From positions 21,183 through 85,182 of the forward strand of contig DGOE01000041.1 in assembly GCA_002389295.1 (NCBI GenBank): 64,000 nt of DNA, in the 5' to 3' direction. The notes beneath the pieces were generated by a model, which saw only the letters and a list, made by a program, of their open reading frames with translations, was not told where the DNA came from and searched no databases. Origin of the DNA: Flavobacteriales bacterium UBA4474 (lineage in GTDB: Bacteria > Bacteroidota > Bacteroidia > Flavobacteriales_D > Sanyastnellaceae). A program made the translations under genes and the position numbers. Positions 35,162-44,656 of this stretch are shown here, piece after piece. Every line of letters starts with the position of its first letter. The stretch's first letter is position 1.

Positions 35162-37441
35162 TCAGGGGCAGGTGCTGTCGAAACTCGAAAGGAAGTCCAC
35201 GAGGTCGGCAGCGCCGATCAGGCCATCACCAGTGGTATCAAACGGACATGACGAGCCTGTGGTGAACGTGCACGTGCCGTCGTCAATGGTCATGGTGTCG
35301 TCATAATTGTCCGCGTCTGCATATGTGCAACCCGCGCAGCTTTCGTAATCGCAATCACCTGAGTCTGTATTGGCGCTGGCGTCATAATTACAAGCATAGG
35401 CGTCCAAACAACCATTGATTGGCGCGCTTTCTCCATCGGTAATGACCGCGTCGTCAGAGTCCGCCTCTCCTCCACCTCCACTTTCCGAGGAAATGCTGGA
35501 ATCGTCCGTGAAGTCTTGTCCGGTGATGCTCCGCTCAGCAGAAGCATTCTCTGCAGTGTAGGTCAAACCCGCTTGGAAGAAGAAACTCTCCCCCAAAGGC
35601 ATGGTGACCCGTGCAATGCGAACCGCATTGGCACAACCCGGACGGTTCAATAATTCCTCGCACCTGTTGGTTGGCTCACCCCCCGTTTCTCCGACGATCT
35701 CCCACCCCAGCGTATCTCCGTCAGCCGCCAGCAATTCGCTGTCAAACTCAGTGGCAGAGGAAACGGCTGCCGTGTCAAAGCCGATGGCTTGAAGTGCCGG
35801 CCCCGAACCAATGGTGCCCCCAATGGTAAACCACGAATCAGCCAAGCAGTCTCCATTGAAGTATTCCGCGCCGTCCACCTCTACAGAGGCATCCATATAA
35901 TGCGGCATCCAGACGTCGCAGCTCGCGGACTGGTAAACAGCGCTAAACGGCTCGATGCGCAAGCGGGTTTCTCCATTTTTGACACCGAGTACCCGCTTCA
36001 AACGGATGGCGTCGGGTGGCAACAATGCATAGACCTCATTGGTATAGGTGCCAGCAGGAGCCCCAGCACCGTTGTAATTCGTACTGATGGGGGCTATGGC
36101 CAGGATACCCGCGAAGACACAATCGGAATCATCCGAGATGATGGCGCTGGCGTTATAGTTGGTGGCCTCCGGATTGGTGCACCCCGCGCAGGACAGGTAT
36201 TCACATATGGCCTCGGTCTGAATCTGTGCTTCGGGGTCGTAGTTACACGCTGCGGGATTAGAGCATCCTCGGCACGACAAAAACTCACAGTTGTCTTCAG
36301 TTGTCGGCACTTCAGGATCAAAGTTGCACGCCAATGGATTGCCACAGCCTTCCTCAGCCGAGCCCACGTCCTCGATACAGTTCCCATCCTCATCTGGGAT
36401 GGTCAAATTCGGGTTGGTGTCATCGCAATCAATGGGCTGATAAGCATAAGCTTCCCCAAATTCAGAACAGTTGATATTGAAAGGAGACCCAATCAAATCC
36501 GTCGTGTCTGCACTGCGGTAATTGTCGTTGTCAACGTCCCTAAAGCAAGTCTCGGCCCCATCGCAGTTTCCATCGATGCCGTCACCGACCAAATCCATCG
36601 GATTGCCCGGATATGCCAGCGCCGTGCCGTCGTTGCAATCCCCGCCTTGTGTGGCGTATCCCGGTCCTCCTCCGCAGAGTTCTACAGGGGTCGTACCGTA
36701 ACCATCTCCATCATTGTCCACATAAAACGTTGATGGATAAACACATTCGCACGGAGCTCCAATCATGAATGTCTCAATGTCCCACTGATCATCTCCAAAT
36801 TGACCTTCCGGAAAGACCTGGATGTTGATGTTGCCAGAAAGCACGCCATCTGTAGTGAATTGTCCGAGCAGCACCCTGCCCGTCGTGTCCGGATAGCCGT
36901 TGGCATCGCCATTGAGCACATACCACGCTCCGCCTACAGCATCATCCATGGCCACGTTGCCCCCACCGTTGAATGAAACATCCCAAGCCTGAGCAGGAGA
37001 GGTGACGTATGAAACCGCGGCTTCTCCCTCGGCCGTGTTGGGAACAGCTTCGATACCGATCGAAACCCAGCTGTCATATGCAAGTGAAGGAAATGTGGAG
37101 TACAGCGTCGGGAAGATGCCATTGGGCGTGGTTCCGCCCAATGCATCCTGATAAAAACTGGTGGTCGTCTCGATGGCCAATGGGTATTCGGCATCACCGA
37201 AAACGGCCGAAACGAAATCCATGGGGTGAGCCGAAACGAAATACAGCCTGTAGGTGGTCATCCCCGATAAAGGCCCTTCACCGTGCACATAGACCGTATC
37301 CAATTCCAAACAGTATGGCCCCGCAGTTGGATTGTAGTTGCAAGCGGATTCATCCAGACAAGCCTGTCCAAAGACTTGACTTGCGCAAAAGCACAGCACT
37401 AATGCCAAAAAACGATCGAAGCGGATACGGAATGGGTTCAT
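35162..37441 (-). CDS. Secreted protein with a shared unknown domain, MopE-type metal motif and half-dockerin C-terminus
   Basis: 759 residues from ATG 37441 (signal core FLALVLCFCASQVFG). The first domain (about residues 45-250) is related to the two repeats in the next gene: TTYRLY, FYQDALGG, LAYDSWVSIG, VGGAWYVL, GRVLLGQFTTDG. A MopE-like stretch follows (DNDGDGYG, DCNDGTALAYPG, DGIDGNCDG), a known metal-binding motif. Several GC.NP.ACN(F/Y)D modules flank a further beta-rich region. The end is a Cys-bracketed half-dockerin (35162-35248), with no T9SS type A domain. Function unknown; a surface-exposed calcium-binding protein is likely. An upstream TATATTG (minus strand, 37463-37469) may be its -7 element. 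Confidence 0.85.
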   Translation of the reverse strand: MNPFRIRFDRFLALVLCFCASQVFGQACLDESACNYNPTAGPYCLELDTVYVHGEGPLSGMTTYRLYFVSAHPMDFVSAVFGDAEYPLAIETTTSFYQDALGGTTPNGIFPTLYSTFPSLAYDSWVSIGIEAVPNTAEGEAAVSYVTSPAQAWDVSFNGGGNVAMDDAVGGAWYVLNGDANGYPDTTGRVLLGQFTTDGVLSGNINIQVFPEGQFGDDQWDIETFMIGAPCECVYPSTFYVDNDGDGYGTTPVELCGGGPGYATQGGDCNDGTALAYPGNPMDLVGDGIDGNCDGAETCFRDVDNDNYRSADTTDLIGSPFNINCSEFGEAYAYQPIDCDDTNPNLTIPDEDGNCIEDVGSAEEGCGNPLACNFDPEVPTTEDNCEFLSCRGCSNPAACNYDPEAQIQTEAICEYLSCAGCTNPEATNYNASAIISDDSDCVFAGILAIAPISTNYNGAGAPAGTYTNEVYALLPPDAIRLKRVLGVKNGETRLRIEPFSAVYQSASCDVWMPHYMDASVEVDGAEYFNGDCLADSWFTIGGTIGSGPALQAIGFDTAAVSSATEFDSELLAADGDTLGWEIVGETGGEPTNRCEELLNRPGCANAVRIARVTMPLGESFFFQAGLTYTAENASAERSITGQDFTDDSSISSESGGGGEADSDDAVITDGESAPINGCLDAYACNYDASANTDSGDCDYESCAGCTYADADNYDDTMTIDDGTCTFTTGSSCPFDTTGDGLIGAADLVDFLSSFDSTCP

Positions 37442-37605
37442 TGTGTGATAGTTGGGATGACTCAATATAGCGAGTCCATCAAATAATCAGCGCTGATATT
37501 CGTCATTATCCCCATCCGCACCCACGAATAGAATGTAATGCAGACCCTGCCTACATGGATTCCGGAAACCAATACAGTTGGACATTAGCGCTTAACTGGC
37601 CTTGT

Positions 37606-39348
37606 TTATTCTCCACATGGTTGTCCATATAAAGAAAGGAATACCAAAAGGTCAGCGGATCCGATCAGACCGTTGTCATCGGTATCAAACGAACAGCTTC
37701 CGCCTCCATCGCAATCAAATTCGCAGGACCCATCATCCAAATCAGCATCGGCATCATAGTTCGTGGCATCCCCATAGGTACATCCTTGCGTTCCTACAAT
37801 CAGGAATTCGCACGTCCCATTGTCTTCCGTCGCATTGGCGTTGTAATTCTGCGCATCTGCATCGGTACAACCTGAAATCTGGCATGAACCATCGTCATCT
37901 GTGGCGGCGGGATTGTAATTGTCTGCGGTGGGGTCCGTGCAACCAGGCACTTCATTTTCATCGCAAATGCCATCTTCATCAGCATCGTTGAGACAATTGC
38001 CGTCGCAATCCACAATATTGTTCGGGTAGTCTACAGGGTACTCACAGAGCGTATCATCAATGATTACGGCCTGTGGGTTGTAGTTGCAGGCTTCGGCATC
38101 CGAGCAGCCTGCGCAGCTCAAGAAATCACAAGACCCATCATCAAAGTCAGCGGCGGGATCGTAGTTGCAGGCACCGGCATCCGTGCAGCCCGGTGTCACA
38201 ACAGGGAAAGTCAATGTTGTCCCCGTCACTTGAATGTTTGTCCCAGCAGAATTGCGGTATTGGATGTTGAGCAAAATGTCCACGATGCCATCTGTGGTGA
38301 ATTGTCCGAGCAAAACCCGACCATCATCATCTGGGAAGGCCGCAGGCTCCAAATTGGGCAAGATGTACCATGTGCCCCCCACAGGGTCGTTCACTTCGAT
38401 ATTGCCTCCCGCCTCGAAGGCCAAAAAGTCAATGCCGATGAAATCAACAGACCCCGTATTGTCATCGGAACCGATGGTCACCCATGAATCGTATGCCAAA
38501 TTGGGGAAGGAGGGAAACAGGATGGGATTGATGGTGTTTGATAACGAACCACCCAATACATCTTGGTAGAACGAACCTGTTGTCGTGATGCTGAGCGCAG
38601 TATCCTGCAAGCCGTACACGGCCACAACTTGAGCGCCGGGGTCCGCCAAATTCGCGTAGACCCGATAAGTATCGAAGCCTGCCGCTGTGGTGTTTTCTGC
38701 TACGAGCTCATAAGAGAGGCCTTCAAAGTCGGTCTGCTCATAGCCCACGGAAATACCGGTCTCGTTGAAGACGTTGAGGTTTTCATCGCGCCACTGAATG
38801 TTGCACAGCATGTTCCACCCTCCCGTTGTGGTCAACTGGGCGAGCAGCACGCGGCCGTCTGCATCAGGTTGCGCTTGGACTTGGTTTGGCGTCACAAAGA
38901 CACTGCCGCCTACACCATCATTGACGAAGAAATCGCCCCCGTTCTCAAATGCGAGAGAAGCCGAAGACCAGGCAGCGCCGCCAACGGCACCAATGTTGCT
39001 CGGCAGGCTGCTGTCCTCCTGCCCCAGCGTGATCCAAGAATCATAGATCAGATTTGGAAAAGAAGCGTAGAGCAGCGGATTGATGGATTCAGGGGTGTAG
39101 TTCCCAAATGCGTCCTGGTAAAAACCGGCCGTCGAGGTGATGGACAAGGCAGAAGGCGCTTCTGCATACAAAGCCTGGGCGATGTCCGTCGGGTTGTCAA
39201 AATTGGCGTAGACCCTGTAGGTGGTGCCCACAGACGACGTGGCCACTGTTTCGTAGGTCAATCCTGTGAATTCAGCTTTAGAGGTGAAACCCAACAGGAG
39301 CAAGGACGCCGCAATGCATAAACGGCGTAGAGGAAAGTACTTTGGCAT
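37606..39348 (-). CDS. Secreted protein with duplicated unknown domain and half-dockerin C-terminus
   Basis: 580 residues from ATG 39348 (signal core LCIAASLLLLGFTSKA). Two homologous domains (about residues 27-205 and 210-390) share TYRVYAN, ALSIT.T..FYQD, INP.L..SFPNL.YDSW, VNDPVGG-type and DGRVLL.Q.TT segments; a third copy is in the preceding gene region at 35162-37441. GC(T/S)D modules and a thrombospondin-3-like DADEDGICD loop follow. The C-terminus (37606-37695) is the Cys-bracketed half-dockerin with QPCGE as the last residues. No enzyme motif seen. It lies 70 bases downstream of pgi on the same strand. Confidence 0.85.
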   Translation of the reverse strand: MPKYFPLRRLCIAASLLLLGFTSKAEFTGLTYETVATSSVGTTYRVYANFDNPTDIAQALYAEAPSALSITSTAGFYQDAFGNYTPESINPLLYASFPNLIYDSWITLGQEDSSLPSNIGAVGGAAWSSASLAFENGGDFFVNDGVGGSVFVTPNQVQAQPDADGRVLLAQLTTTGGWNMLCNIQWRDENLNVFNETGISVGYEQTDFEGLSYELVAENTTAAGFDTYRVYANLADPGAQVVAVYGLQDTALSITTTGSFYQDVLGGSLSNTINPILFPSFPNLAYDSWVTIGSDDNTGSVDFIGIDFLAFEAGGNIEVNDPVGGTWYILPNLEPAAFPDDDGRVLLGQFTTDGIVDILLNIQYRNSAGTNIQVTGTTLTFPVVTPGCTDAGACNYDPAADFDDGSCDFLSCAGCSDAEACNYNPQAVIIDDTLCEYPVDYPNNIVDCDGNCLNDADEDGICDENEVPGCTDPTADNYNPAATDDDGSCQISGCTDADAQNYNANATEDNGTCEFLIVGTQGCTYGDATNYDADADLDDGSCEFDCDGGGSCSFDTDDNGLIGSADLLVFLSLYGQPCGE

Positions 39349-39418
39349 GGTAACCTGAAGATACGAACCAACCCCTGCGCGAGCCGCAGACCAAGAGGTG
39401 ATTTTTGTCACTGCTGTC

Positions 39419-41062
39419 CTACAGCAACTTGCGCAGCGCCTCGGATCCGGGTGTCCAACGCTCTGACGCCCCCTCCTTGTCTAGTTGCTGCGCCAATGCT
39501 TTGCCCAACTCAACGCCCCATTGGTCAAAGCTGTATATGTTCCAAAACAGCCCTTCGAGGAAAATTTTGTGCTCGTGTGCAGCAATCAAACCGCCCAAAG
39601 AGAAGGCGTCCAGCGCATCGCCCAACATGAAGGTCGATGGGCGTCCTCCGGGGAAACTCCTGTGCGGTGCCACGGCCTCGATGCGCTCCTTCTGCCCCCC
39701 CGCAGCTGCCATTTCAGCTTGAACAGAGGCCAGCCCCCTGCCCATGCAAAAGGCTTCGGATTGGGCCAGGGCATTGTTGAGCAACAAGCGGTGCATATCA
39801 CTGTCTGACCCCATAGGTTGCTTGAATGCAATAAAATCCACGGGGTGTGCCTGCGTACCCTGGTGAAGCAACTGATGGAAGGCATGCTGCCCATTGGTCC
39901 CCGGCTCACCCCACACCACGGGGTGTGTGGCCCATGAAACGGGGAGGCCATCGCGTCCAACCGCCTTTCCATTGGATTCCATTTCCGCCTGCTGGAGATA
40001 GGCCGGCAACCGGTGGAGCGCTTGCGCATATGGCAAAACAGCCCGACTGGTATGCCCCATGAAATTGACATTCCAGATTTCAATGAGCGCCAAATGCAAA
40101 GGCACATTGCGGTCGGCATCGGCTTCAACAAAATGCCGGTCCATGGCCCTCGCCCCGTCGAGCAAAGCGCGGAACGCTGCGGCGCCAGAACCTAAGGCAA
40201 TGGCCAACCCCACAGGGCCCCACAGCGAGAACCGCCCCCCGACCCAATTGTCGAATCCAAAGACCCGCCCCTCGGCGATGCCCATGTCCGCTGCACCGGG
40301 TACGTTGGATGTCACAGCCGCGAGGTGATGTCCGGCTGATGCCCCGAGCCCGAACTCCAACCACGCCAACGCCCGGCGCGCATTGGCCATGGTTTCCTGC
40401 GTGGTAAACGTCTTGGACACAATGACCACAAGGGTTCTGGCCGGATCCAATCCTGCCAACGCCATGTCCAAATGAAGGGGGTCTACGTTGCTGACAAAGC
40501 GCACCTCCAGTGGCGATCCTTCCTGCATGCGCGCAGCGGCGAGCGCTTCGTGCACCATGACTGGCCCCAGATCGGAGCCGCCAATGCCGATGTTGACCAC
40601 GTGGGTAAACCGCGCACCATCGGTTGCTGGATACCCCCCAGACCTCACTGCATCTGCGAAGTCAAGAAAGGCCTCGCGGGTGGCCACAACCTCCGGCATA
40701 ACCGGCTTTCCGGCAAAGGCGAAACCGTCTGAAGGCGCGCCCCTCAGCGCCATATGAAGGACCGCTCGCCCCTCTGTGCTGTTGATGATACCGCCACTGA
40801 ATTGCGCGTCCCGCGCGCCTTTCCAATCCGCTTCTTCCGCCAGCGACTTCAGCGCGGACCAGGCATCTCCATCGATGCACTGTTTGGTGAAATCAAACCG
40901 CCAGCGCAGGCCTTCGGGCTCCAACACCCAACGCTCCACGCGGCCTTCCTCTTGCTGAAGGCGCTGCAGTCCTTTTTGCTGAAGCCGGTCTGCTTGCGAC
41001 TGGATAGAAAACCGCTCCGCGGACCGCGCAAAATCAAAAGGAGAAAGCCCGCTTTCGTTCAT
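39419..41062 (-). CDS. pgi: Glucose-6-phosphate isomerase
   Basis: 547 residues, the usual bacterial length. Signature segments are NIGIGGSDLGPVM, VGGRFSLWGPVGL, LQQAEMESNGKAV and GEPGTNGQHAFHQLLHQGT, covering the phosphate-binding and catalytic Glu/His/Lys positions of the SIS-fold enzyme. It interconverts glucose-6-phosphate and fructose-6-phosphate in the cytoplasm. It follows the class II aldolase gene by 12 bases on the same strand, forming a glycolytic/gluconeogenic pair. Confidence 0.97.
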   Translation of the reverse strand: MNESGLSPFDFARSAERFSIQSQADRLQQKGLQRLQQEEGRVERWVLEPEGLRWRFDFTKQCIDGDAWSALKSLAEEADWKGARDAQFSGGIINSTEGRAVLHMALRGAPSDGFAFAGKPVMPEVVATREAFLDFADAVRSGGYPATDGARFTHVVNIGIGGSDLGPVMVHEALAAARMQEGSPLEVRFVSNVDPLHLDMALAGLDPARTLVVIVSKTFTTQETMANARRALAWLEFGLGASAGHHLAAVTSNVPGAADMGIAEGRVFGFDNWVGGRFSLWGPVGLAIALGSGAAAFRALLDGARAMDRHFVEADADRNVPLHLALIEIWNVNFMGHTSRAVLPYAQALHRLPAYLQQAEMESNGKAVGRDGLPVSWATHPVVWGEPGTNGQHAFHQLLHQGTQAHPVDFIAFKQPMGSDSDMHRLLLNNALAQSEAFCMGRGLASVQAEMAAAGGQKERIEAVAPHRSFPGGRPSTFMLGDALDAFSLGGLIAAHEHKIFLEGLFWNIYSFDQWGVELGKALAQQLDKEGASERWTPGSEALRKLL

Positions 41063-41074
41063 GGATGCTGGCTC

Positions 41075-42145
41075 TCAGCCTTTGTTGCGGCCCAAACAGT
41101 TCAGGTCGTCAAACGCCTGTGTCAACCGCTGGACGAAATACTGCTCACCTTGCCGCAACCAAACGCGCGGGTCGTACCGCTTCTTGTTGGGCTGATCGGC
41201 ACCATCGGGATTGCCTATCTGAGACTGCAAGTATGGCGACCACTCCCCCACGTAATCCCGCACGCCGCTGAGGTAAGCCCACTGCATGTCGGTGTCGATG
41301 TTCATCTTGACGGCACCGTATGAGATGGCTTCCCGAATCTCATCGACGCTGCTGCCCGATCCTCCGTGGAAGACGAAGTTCACCGGACGTGGACCTGTGC
41401 CGTGCTTGGCAGAAATGTGCTCCTGGCTGTTCTTGAGGATCACTGGAGTCAGCTCCACATTGCCTGGCTTGTACACGCCATGTACGTTTCCAAATGCTGC
41501 CGCCACTGTGAATTGCGGACTCACGGCGCCGAGCTGTTCAAAAGCGTAGGCGACTTCTTCGGGCTGCGTGTAGAGGTGCTTGGCATCGAGGTCTGTATTG
41601 TCCACGCCATCTTCTTCGCCACCCGTAACGCCCAATTCGATTTCAAGGAACATGCCCAAAGGCGCCATGCGCTTCAAATACTCCACGCATGTGGCGATGT
41701 TCTCTTCGATGGGCTCTTCGCTCAGGTCAATCATGTGCGAGGAAAACAAGGGCGCACCATGAGTGGCGTGGTGCTGCTCTCCGCGGTCCAGCAGCCCATC
41801 AATCCAGGGCAACAGTTTCCGAGCGCAGTGGTCTGTGTGCAGCACGACGGGAACGTCATATGCACGGGCCATTTCATGCACATGCAGTGCTGCAGAAACG
41901 CTGCCGTGCACTGGCCCTGCTTGATTGTTGAGCTTCAGGGATTTGCCGGCATAAAAAGCCGCTCCACCGTTTGAAAGCTGCACGATGACTGGAGAGCCCA
42001 CAGAAGCTGCAGTCTCGAGCGTGGCATTGAGTGAATTCGTGCCGATGATGTTGACTGCGGGCAATGCGTAGCCTTTGGCCTGCGCATCATCAAAAAGGGC
42101 ATCAACTTCCTCACCGTGGAGTACGCCTGAACGAAAATTGGACAT
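41075..42145 (-). CDS. fbaA: Class II fructose-bisphosphate aldolase
   Basis: 356 residues, type A class II length. HTDHCARKLLPWIDGL holds the zinc histidine and catalytic aspartate; EIELGVTGGEEDGVDN, AAFGNVHGVY and FHGGSGSS give the remaining zinc ligands and the phosphate loop. It splits fructose-1,6-bisphosphate to triose phosphates. It is the first gene of the fba-pgi pair; a 97-base leader region upstream holds a stem-loop and a TAAATTTT element resembling the -7 consensus. Confidence 0.97.
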   Translation of the reverse strand: MSNFRSGVLHGEEVDALFDDAQAKGYALPAVNIIGTNSLNATLETAASVGSPVIVQLSNGGAAFYAGKSLKLNNQAGPVHGSVSAALHVHEMARAYDVPVVLHTDHCARKLLPWIDGLLDRGEQHHATHGAPLFSSHMIDLSEEPIEENIATCVEYLKRMAPLGMFLEIELGVTGGEEDGVDNTDLDAKHLYTQPEEVAYAFEQLGAVSPQFTVAAAFGNVHGVYKPGNVELTPVILKNSQEHISAKHGTGPRPVNFVFHGGSGSSVDEIREAISYGAVKMNIDTDMQWAYLSGVRDYVGEWSPYLQSQIGNPDGADQPNKKRYDPRVWLRQGEQYFVQRLTQAFDDLNCLGRNKG

Positions 42146-42169
42146 GAATCGAACCTAAAATTTATGGAA

Positions 42170-42188
42170 CGCAAGGTACCCCCTTGCG
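42170..42188 (-). other. Stem-loop upstream of the aldolase gene
   Basis: CGCAAGG (42170-42176), loop TACCC, CCTTGCG (42182-42188). It lies between the lipoprotein stop (42243) and the aldolase start (42145); it may end the upstream transcript or sit in the aldolase promoter. No T-run follows. Confidence 0.4.
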
Positions 42189-42242
42189 CCCTCAACAAGC
42201 AATCTCAAGAAGCCTGTTTTACAGGGTCTGCCTCCGCTGCAT

Positions 42243-42800
42243 TCACAGCCCTGACCCGAGGGAGCGCAACAGCTCTTTTTCGCTGAATGTCAATGCGGTA
42301 GATGCCATTTTGGCCTGTTCTGACCAAGGGCTTTCAGGAAAAGACGTCACCAGCTGACCGTAAGCCTTGAGCGCACCGACCGTATCGCGCAGTGCGGTTT
42401 CCCTCACAAAACCAATCCTGAACATGGCTTCAGGCGCAAACCCCGTGCGCGGATAGCCTTCGACCACATCCAACCATTGACTCACCGCCTTTTCCGCATC
42501 ACCCCTGCCCTGCAGCAAATCCGCCCGCCGCATCAGATAGACACCAGAGAGGCTGTCACCATGGTTGACATTCGCATAGGCCGCATAAGCACGCAGCAAT
42601 CGGCTCACTTCCTCCTGCACCTCCTCAGCAGCCCAGTCGACATCGGCTTCGCGCTTTAACCGGTTGGAAAAAACCACTTCAGCGCCGGCCACGTCCGCGG
42701 CCAGGTCACGATGGGCTTCCTCCCCTCGACTCGGGCCTGAGCACCCTGCACATGTGATGGCCAAAAAGACCCCGAAAACCCGGCGGATGGCGCTCCTCAT
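42243..42800 (-). CDS. Predicted lipoprotein with TPR-like repeats
   Basis: 185 residues with a signal peptide and lipobox ITCAGC (Cys19-20 region). The body has helical TPR-like units: ADLLQGRGDAEKAVSQWLDVVEGYPRTGF-type sequence and GALKAYGQLVTSFPESPW, as in outer-membrane-assembly and YbgF-like tetratricopeptide proteins. A role in envelope assembly is possible but not shown. The start overlaps the def stop by four bases, implying translational coupling behind peptide deformylase. Confidence 0.75.
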   Translation of the reverse strand: MRSAIRRVFGVFLAITCAGCSGPSRGEEAHRDLAADVAGAEVVFSNRLKREADVDWAAEEVQEEVSRLLRAYAAYANVNHGDSLSGVYLMRRADLLQGRGDAEKAVSQWLDVVEGYPRTGFAPEAMFRIGFVRETALRDTVGALKAYGQLVTSFPESPWSEQAKMASTALTFSEKELLRSLGSGL

Positions 42801-43372
42801 CGGCCTTTTCTTGCGGGATGACGCATGGGGTAATCCGAAGGAACTTTCCCCACCGCGATGTCCTTCAATTTGCTTTGAAGCATGGCTTTTCTGAGGGGTG
42901 ATGCGTAGTCGGGGATCATGACACCATCCAAGTGGTCATTTTCGTGCTGCACAATGCGCGCCGCGATTCCAGAGAGCGACTCTTCGCGCAACACCCACCC
43001 TTCATCATAGTATTCCACTTTGACCGAAACGGGACGGGTCACCGGCTCTCGCACACCGGGGATGGAGAGGCAGCCCTCCTCCATGGCACACTCATCGGCA
43101 CTTTCATCGAACAACACGGGATTGATCATGACCCTTTTGAAGTCTTTGCAGCCCGCATCACCCTCTTCTCCTTCGCCGAATGGCGAACCATCCACGACGA
43201 ACATTCTCAATGACTGCCCGACCTGTGGAGCCGCCAACCCAACGCCTTCTGCGCGGTACATGGTTTCCCACATATTGGCAATCAACGCGTCCAGGCCCTC
43301 CATGCCCTCTTCTATGTCTTGGGCCTCCTTCCTCAAGACGGGGTCACCGTATGCGACTACCGGTAGAATCAT
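42797..43372 (-). CDS. def: Peptide deformylase
   Basis: 191 residues with all three deformylase motifs: GVGLAAPQVG, EGCLSIPG and QHENDHLDG, whose Cys and two His bind the metal and whose Glu is catalytic. It removes formyl groups from nascent proteins. The start is ATG 43372 (MILPVVAYGDPVLR), the conserved family N-terminus; the six-residue extension to 43390 is rejected. It diverges from ribB across 57 bases. Confidence 0.96.
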   Translation of the reverse strand: MILPVVAYGDPVLRKEAQDIEEGMEGLDALIANMWETMYRAEGVGLAAPQVGQSLRMFVVDGSPFGEGEEGDAGCKDFKRVMINPVLFDESADECAMEEGCLSIPGVREPVTRPVSVKVEYYDEGWVLREESLSGIAARIVQHENDHLDGVMIPDYASPLRKAMLQSKLKDIAVGKVPSDYPMRHPARKGR

Positions 43373-43417
43373 TGTGCAAATTTGCGCCATTCAGCGGATT
43401 TGGCCCGCTCCCCCCGC

Positions 43418-43425
43418 TACCTTTG
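43418..43425 (+). promoter_or_regulatory. -7 promoter element of ribB (TACCTTTG)
   Basis: An exact TAnnTTTG match ending 4 bases before the ATG at 43430. This favours a leaderless start there over the longer frame from 43382. A TTG at 43400-43402 is a possible but closely spaced -33 element. Confidence 0.6.
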
Positions 43426-43429
43426 CTGC

Positions 43430-44575
43430 ATGACGGATTCACCACGTCCTCTCGACCGGATCGAGGACGCCATCGAAGACATCAAAAATGGCAAGGTGGT
43501 CATCGTTGTGGATGACGAAGACAGGGAAAATGAAGGCGACTTTGTCGCTGCCGCGCGATTCGCCACGCCCGAGATGATCAACTTCATGGCCACAGAAGGC
43601 CGGGGACTGATATGCGCCCCCTTGGTGGAAGACCGTTGCGAAGCATTGGACCTTGAACTGATGGTGAGCAGAAACAATGCCGCTTATGAAACGCCGTTTA
43701 CGGTGAGTGTCGACCTGGTTGGGGATGGTTGTACCACAGGGATTTCAGCCTCAGACCGGTCCAAAACGATACAGGCGCTCATCAACCCCGCCACCCGCCC
43801 TGCGCAGCTCGGACGGCCTGGCCATATTTTTCCGCTGAAAGCCCGCAAAGGTGGCGTGCTCAGGCGAGCGGGCCACACGGAAGCCGCCATCGACCTGGCC
43901 AGGCTTGCCGGACTGGAACCAGCCGGCGTGATTGTCGAAATCATGAATGCGGATGGCACCATGGCCCGGCTTCCACAATTGCTGGAGATGGCCGACAAAT
44001 GGGACATGAGGATCGTGTCCATAGAGGACCTCATCGCCTACCGCATCGCGCATGACACGCTCATCCACCGCACCGGACAACGCCAGATTGAAACCACTTT
44101 TGGCTCCTTCGAATTGAGGACCTACCGCCAAACCACGAGCGATAGAGAACACTTCGCCTTGATCAAAGGGTCATGGTCACCCGACGCCACCGTTCCCGTC
44201 CGGATGCACGCCAGCCAGCCCCACTTGGACATCCTCAGTGAGCGCGAAATGGGGAAAGGCCAGACGCTCCATCAAGCGATGACGCGACTGCAACAATTGG
44301 AGTACGGGGCATTGGTTTATCTGCAGAAGTCACCAGGCACTTGGGAAGATGCCCTCAGCAACCACAGCAGCGCAGAGGCAGAAACCCAAGGCGGCAGCGT
44401 GAGCGAGGCTGAGATTCTCCGCAAGCAAGGGCGCGCCTTTGGTTTGGGCGCTCAGATTTTGCGGGACCTTGGGATTTCCAAACTGCAACTGATGAGCGAC
44501 ACCGCCGTCATCAGCAAGGGCATGACATTGTACGGCCTTGAGATCACGGGGGTCACCCCCACAGTAAAAAAGTGA
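43430..44575 (+). CDS. ribB: 3,4-dihydroxy-2-butanone 4-phosphate synthase with degenerate GTP-cyclohydrolase domain
   Basis: 381 residues from ATG 43430. The first ~205 residues are a complete DHBP synthase: [13 protein letters not shown] (metal Glu), [14 protein letters not shown] and GRPGHIFPL, making the four-carbon unit of riboflavin from ribulose-5-phosphate. The C-terminal ~170 residues align with GTP cyclohydrolase II, but the zinc cluster is gone: where RibA has SECMTGD...CDCG this protein reads [18 protein letters not shown]. The half is therefore unlikely to open GTP; the separate ribA at 27768 supplies that step. A structural or regulatory role remains possible. Confidence 0.93.
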   Translation: MTDSPRPLDRIEDAIEDIKNGKVVIVVDDEDRENEGDFVAAARFATPEMINFMATEGRGLICAPLVEDRCEALDLELMVSRNNAAYETPFTVSVDLVGDGCTTGISASDRSKTIQALINPATRPAQLGRPGHIFPLKARKGGVLRRAGHTEAAIDLARLAGLEPAGVIVEIMNADGTMARLPQLLEMADKWDMRIVSIEDLIAYRIAHDTLIHRTGQRQIETTFGSFELRTYRQTTSDREHFALIKGSWSPDATVPVRMHASQPHLDILSEREMGKGQTLHQAMTRLQQLEYGALVYLQKSPGTWEDALSNHSSAEAETQGGSVSEAEILRKQGRAFGLGAQILRDLGISKLQLMSDTAVISKGMTLYGLEITGVTPTVKK

Positions 44576-44600
44576 CCGCGGCGCAGGAAGCGCCGTAAAT

Positions 44601-44631
44601 GAGAGAAGCCCGGCTGTACCGGGCTTCTCTC
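44601..44631. terminator. Bidirectional terminator between ribB and rpmE
   Basis: GAGAGAAGCCCGG, loop CTGTA, CCGGGCTTCTCTC: a perfect 13-bp stem in the gap between convergent stops at 44575 and 44657. It can serve both genes; T-runs are weak on either side. Confidence 0.75.
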
Positions 44632-44656
44632 ATAAACAATATCGGTTGGCCGAAGC

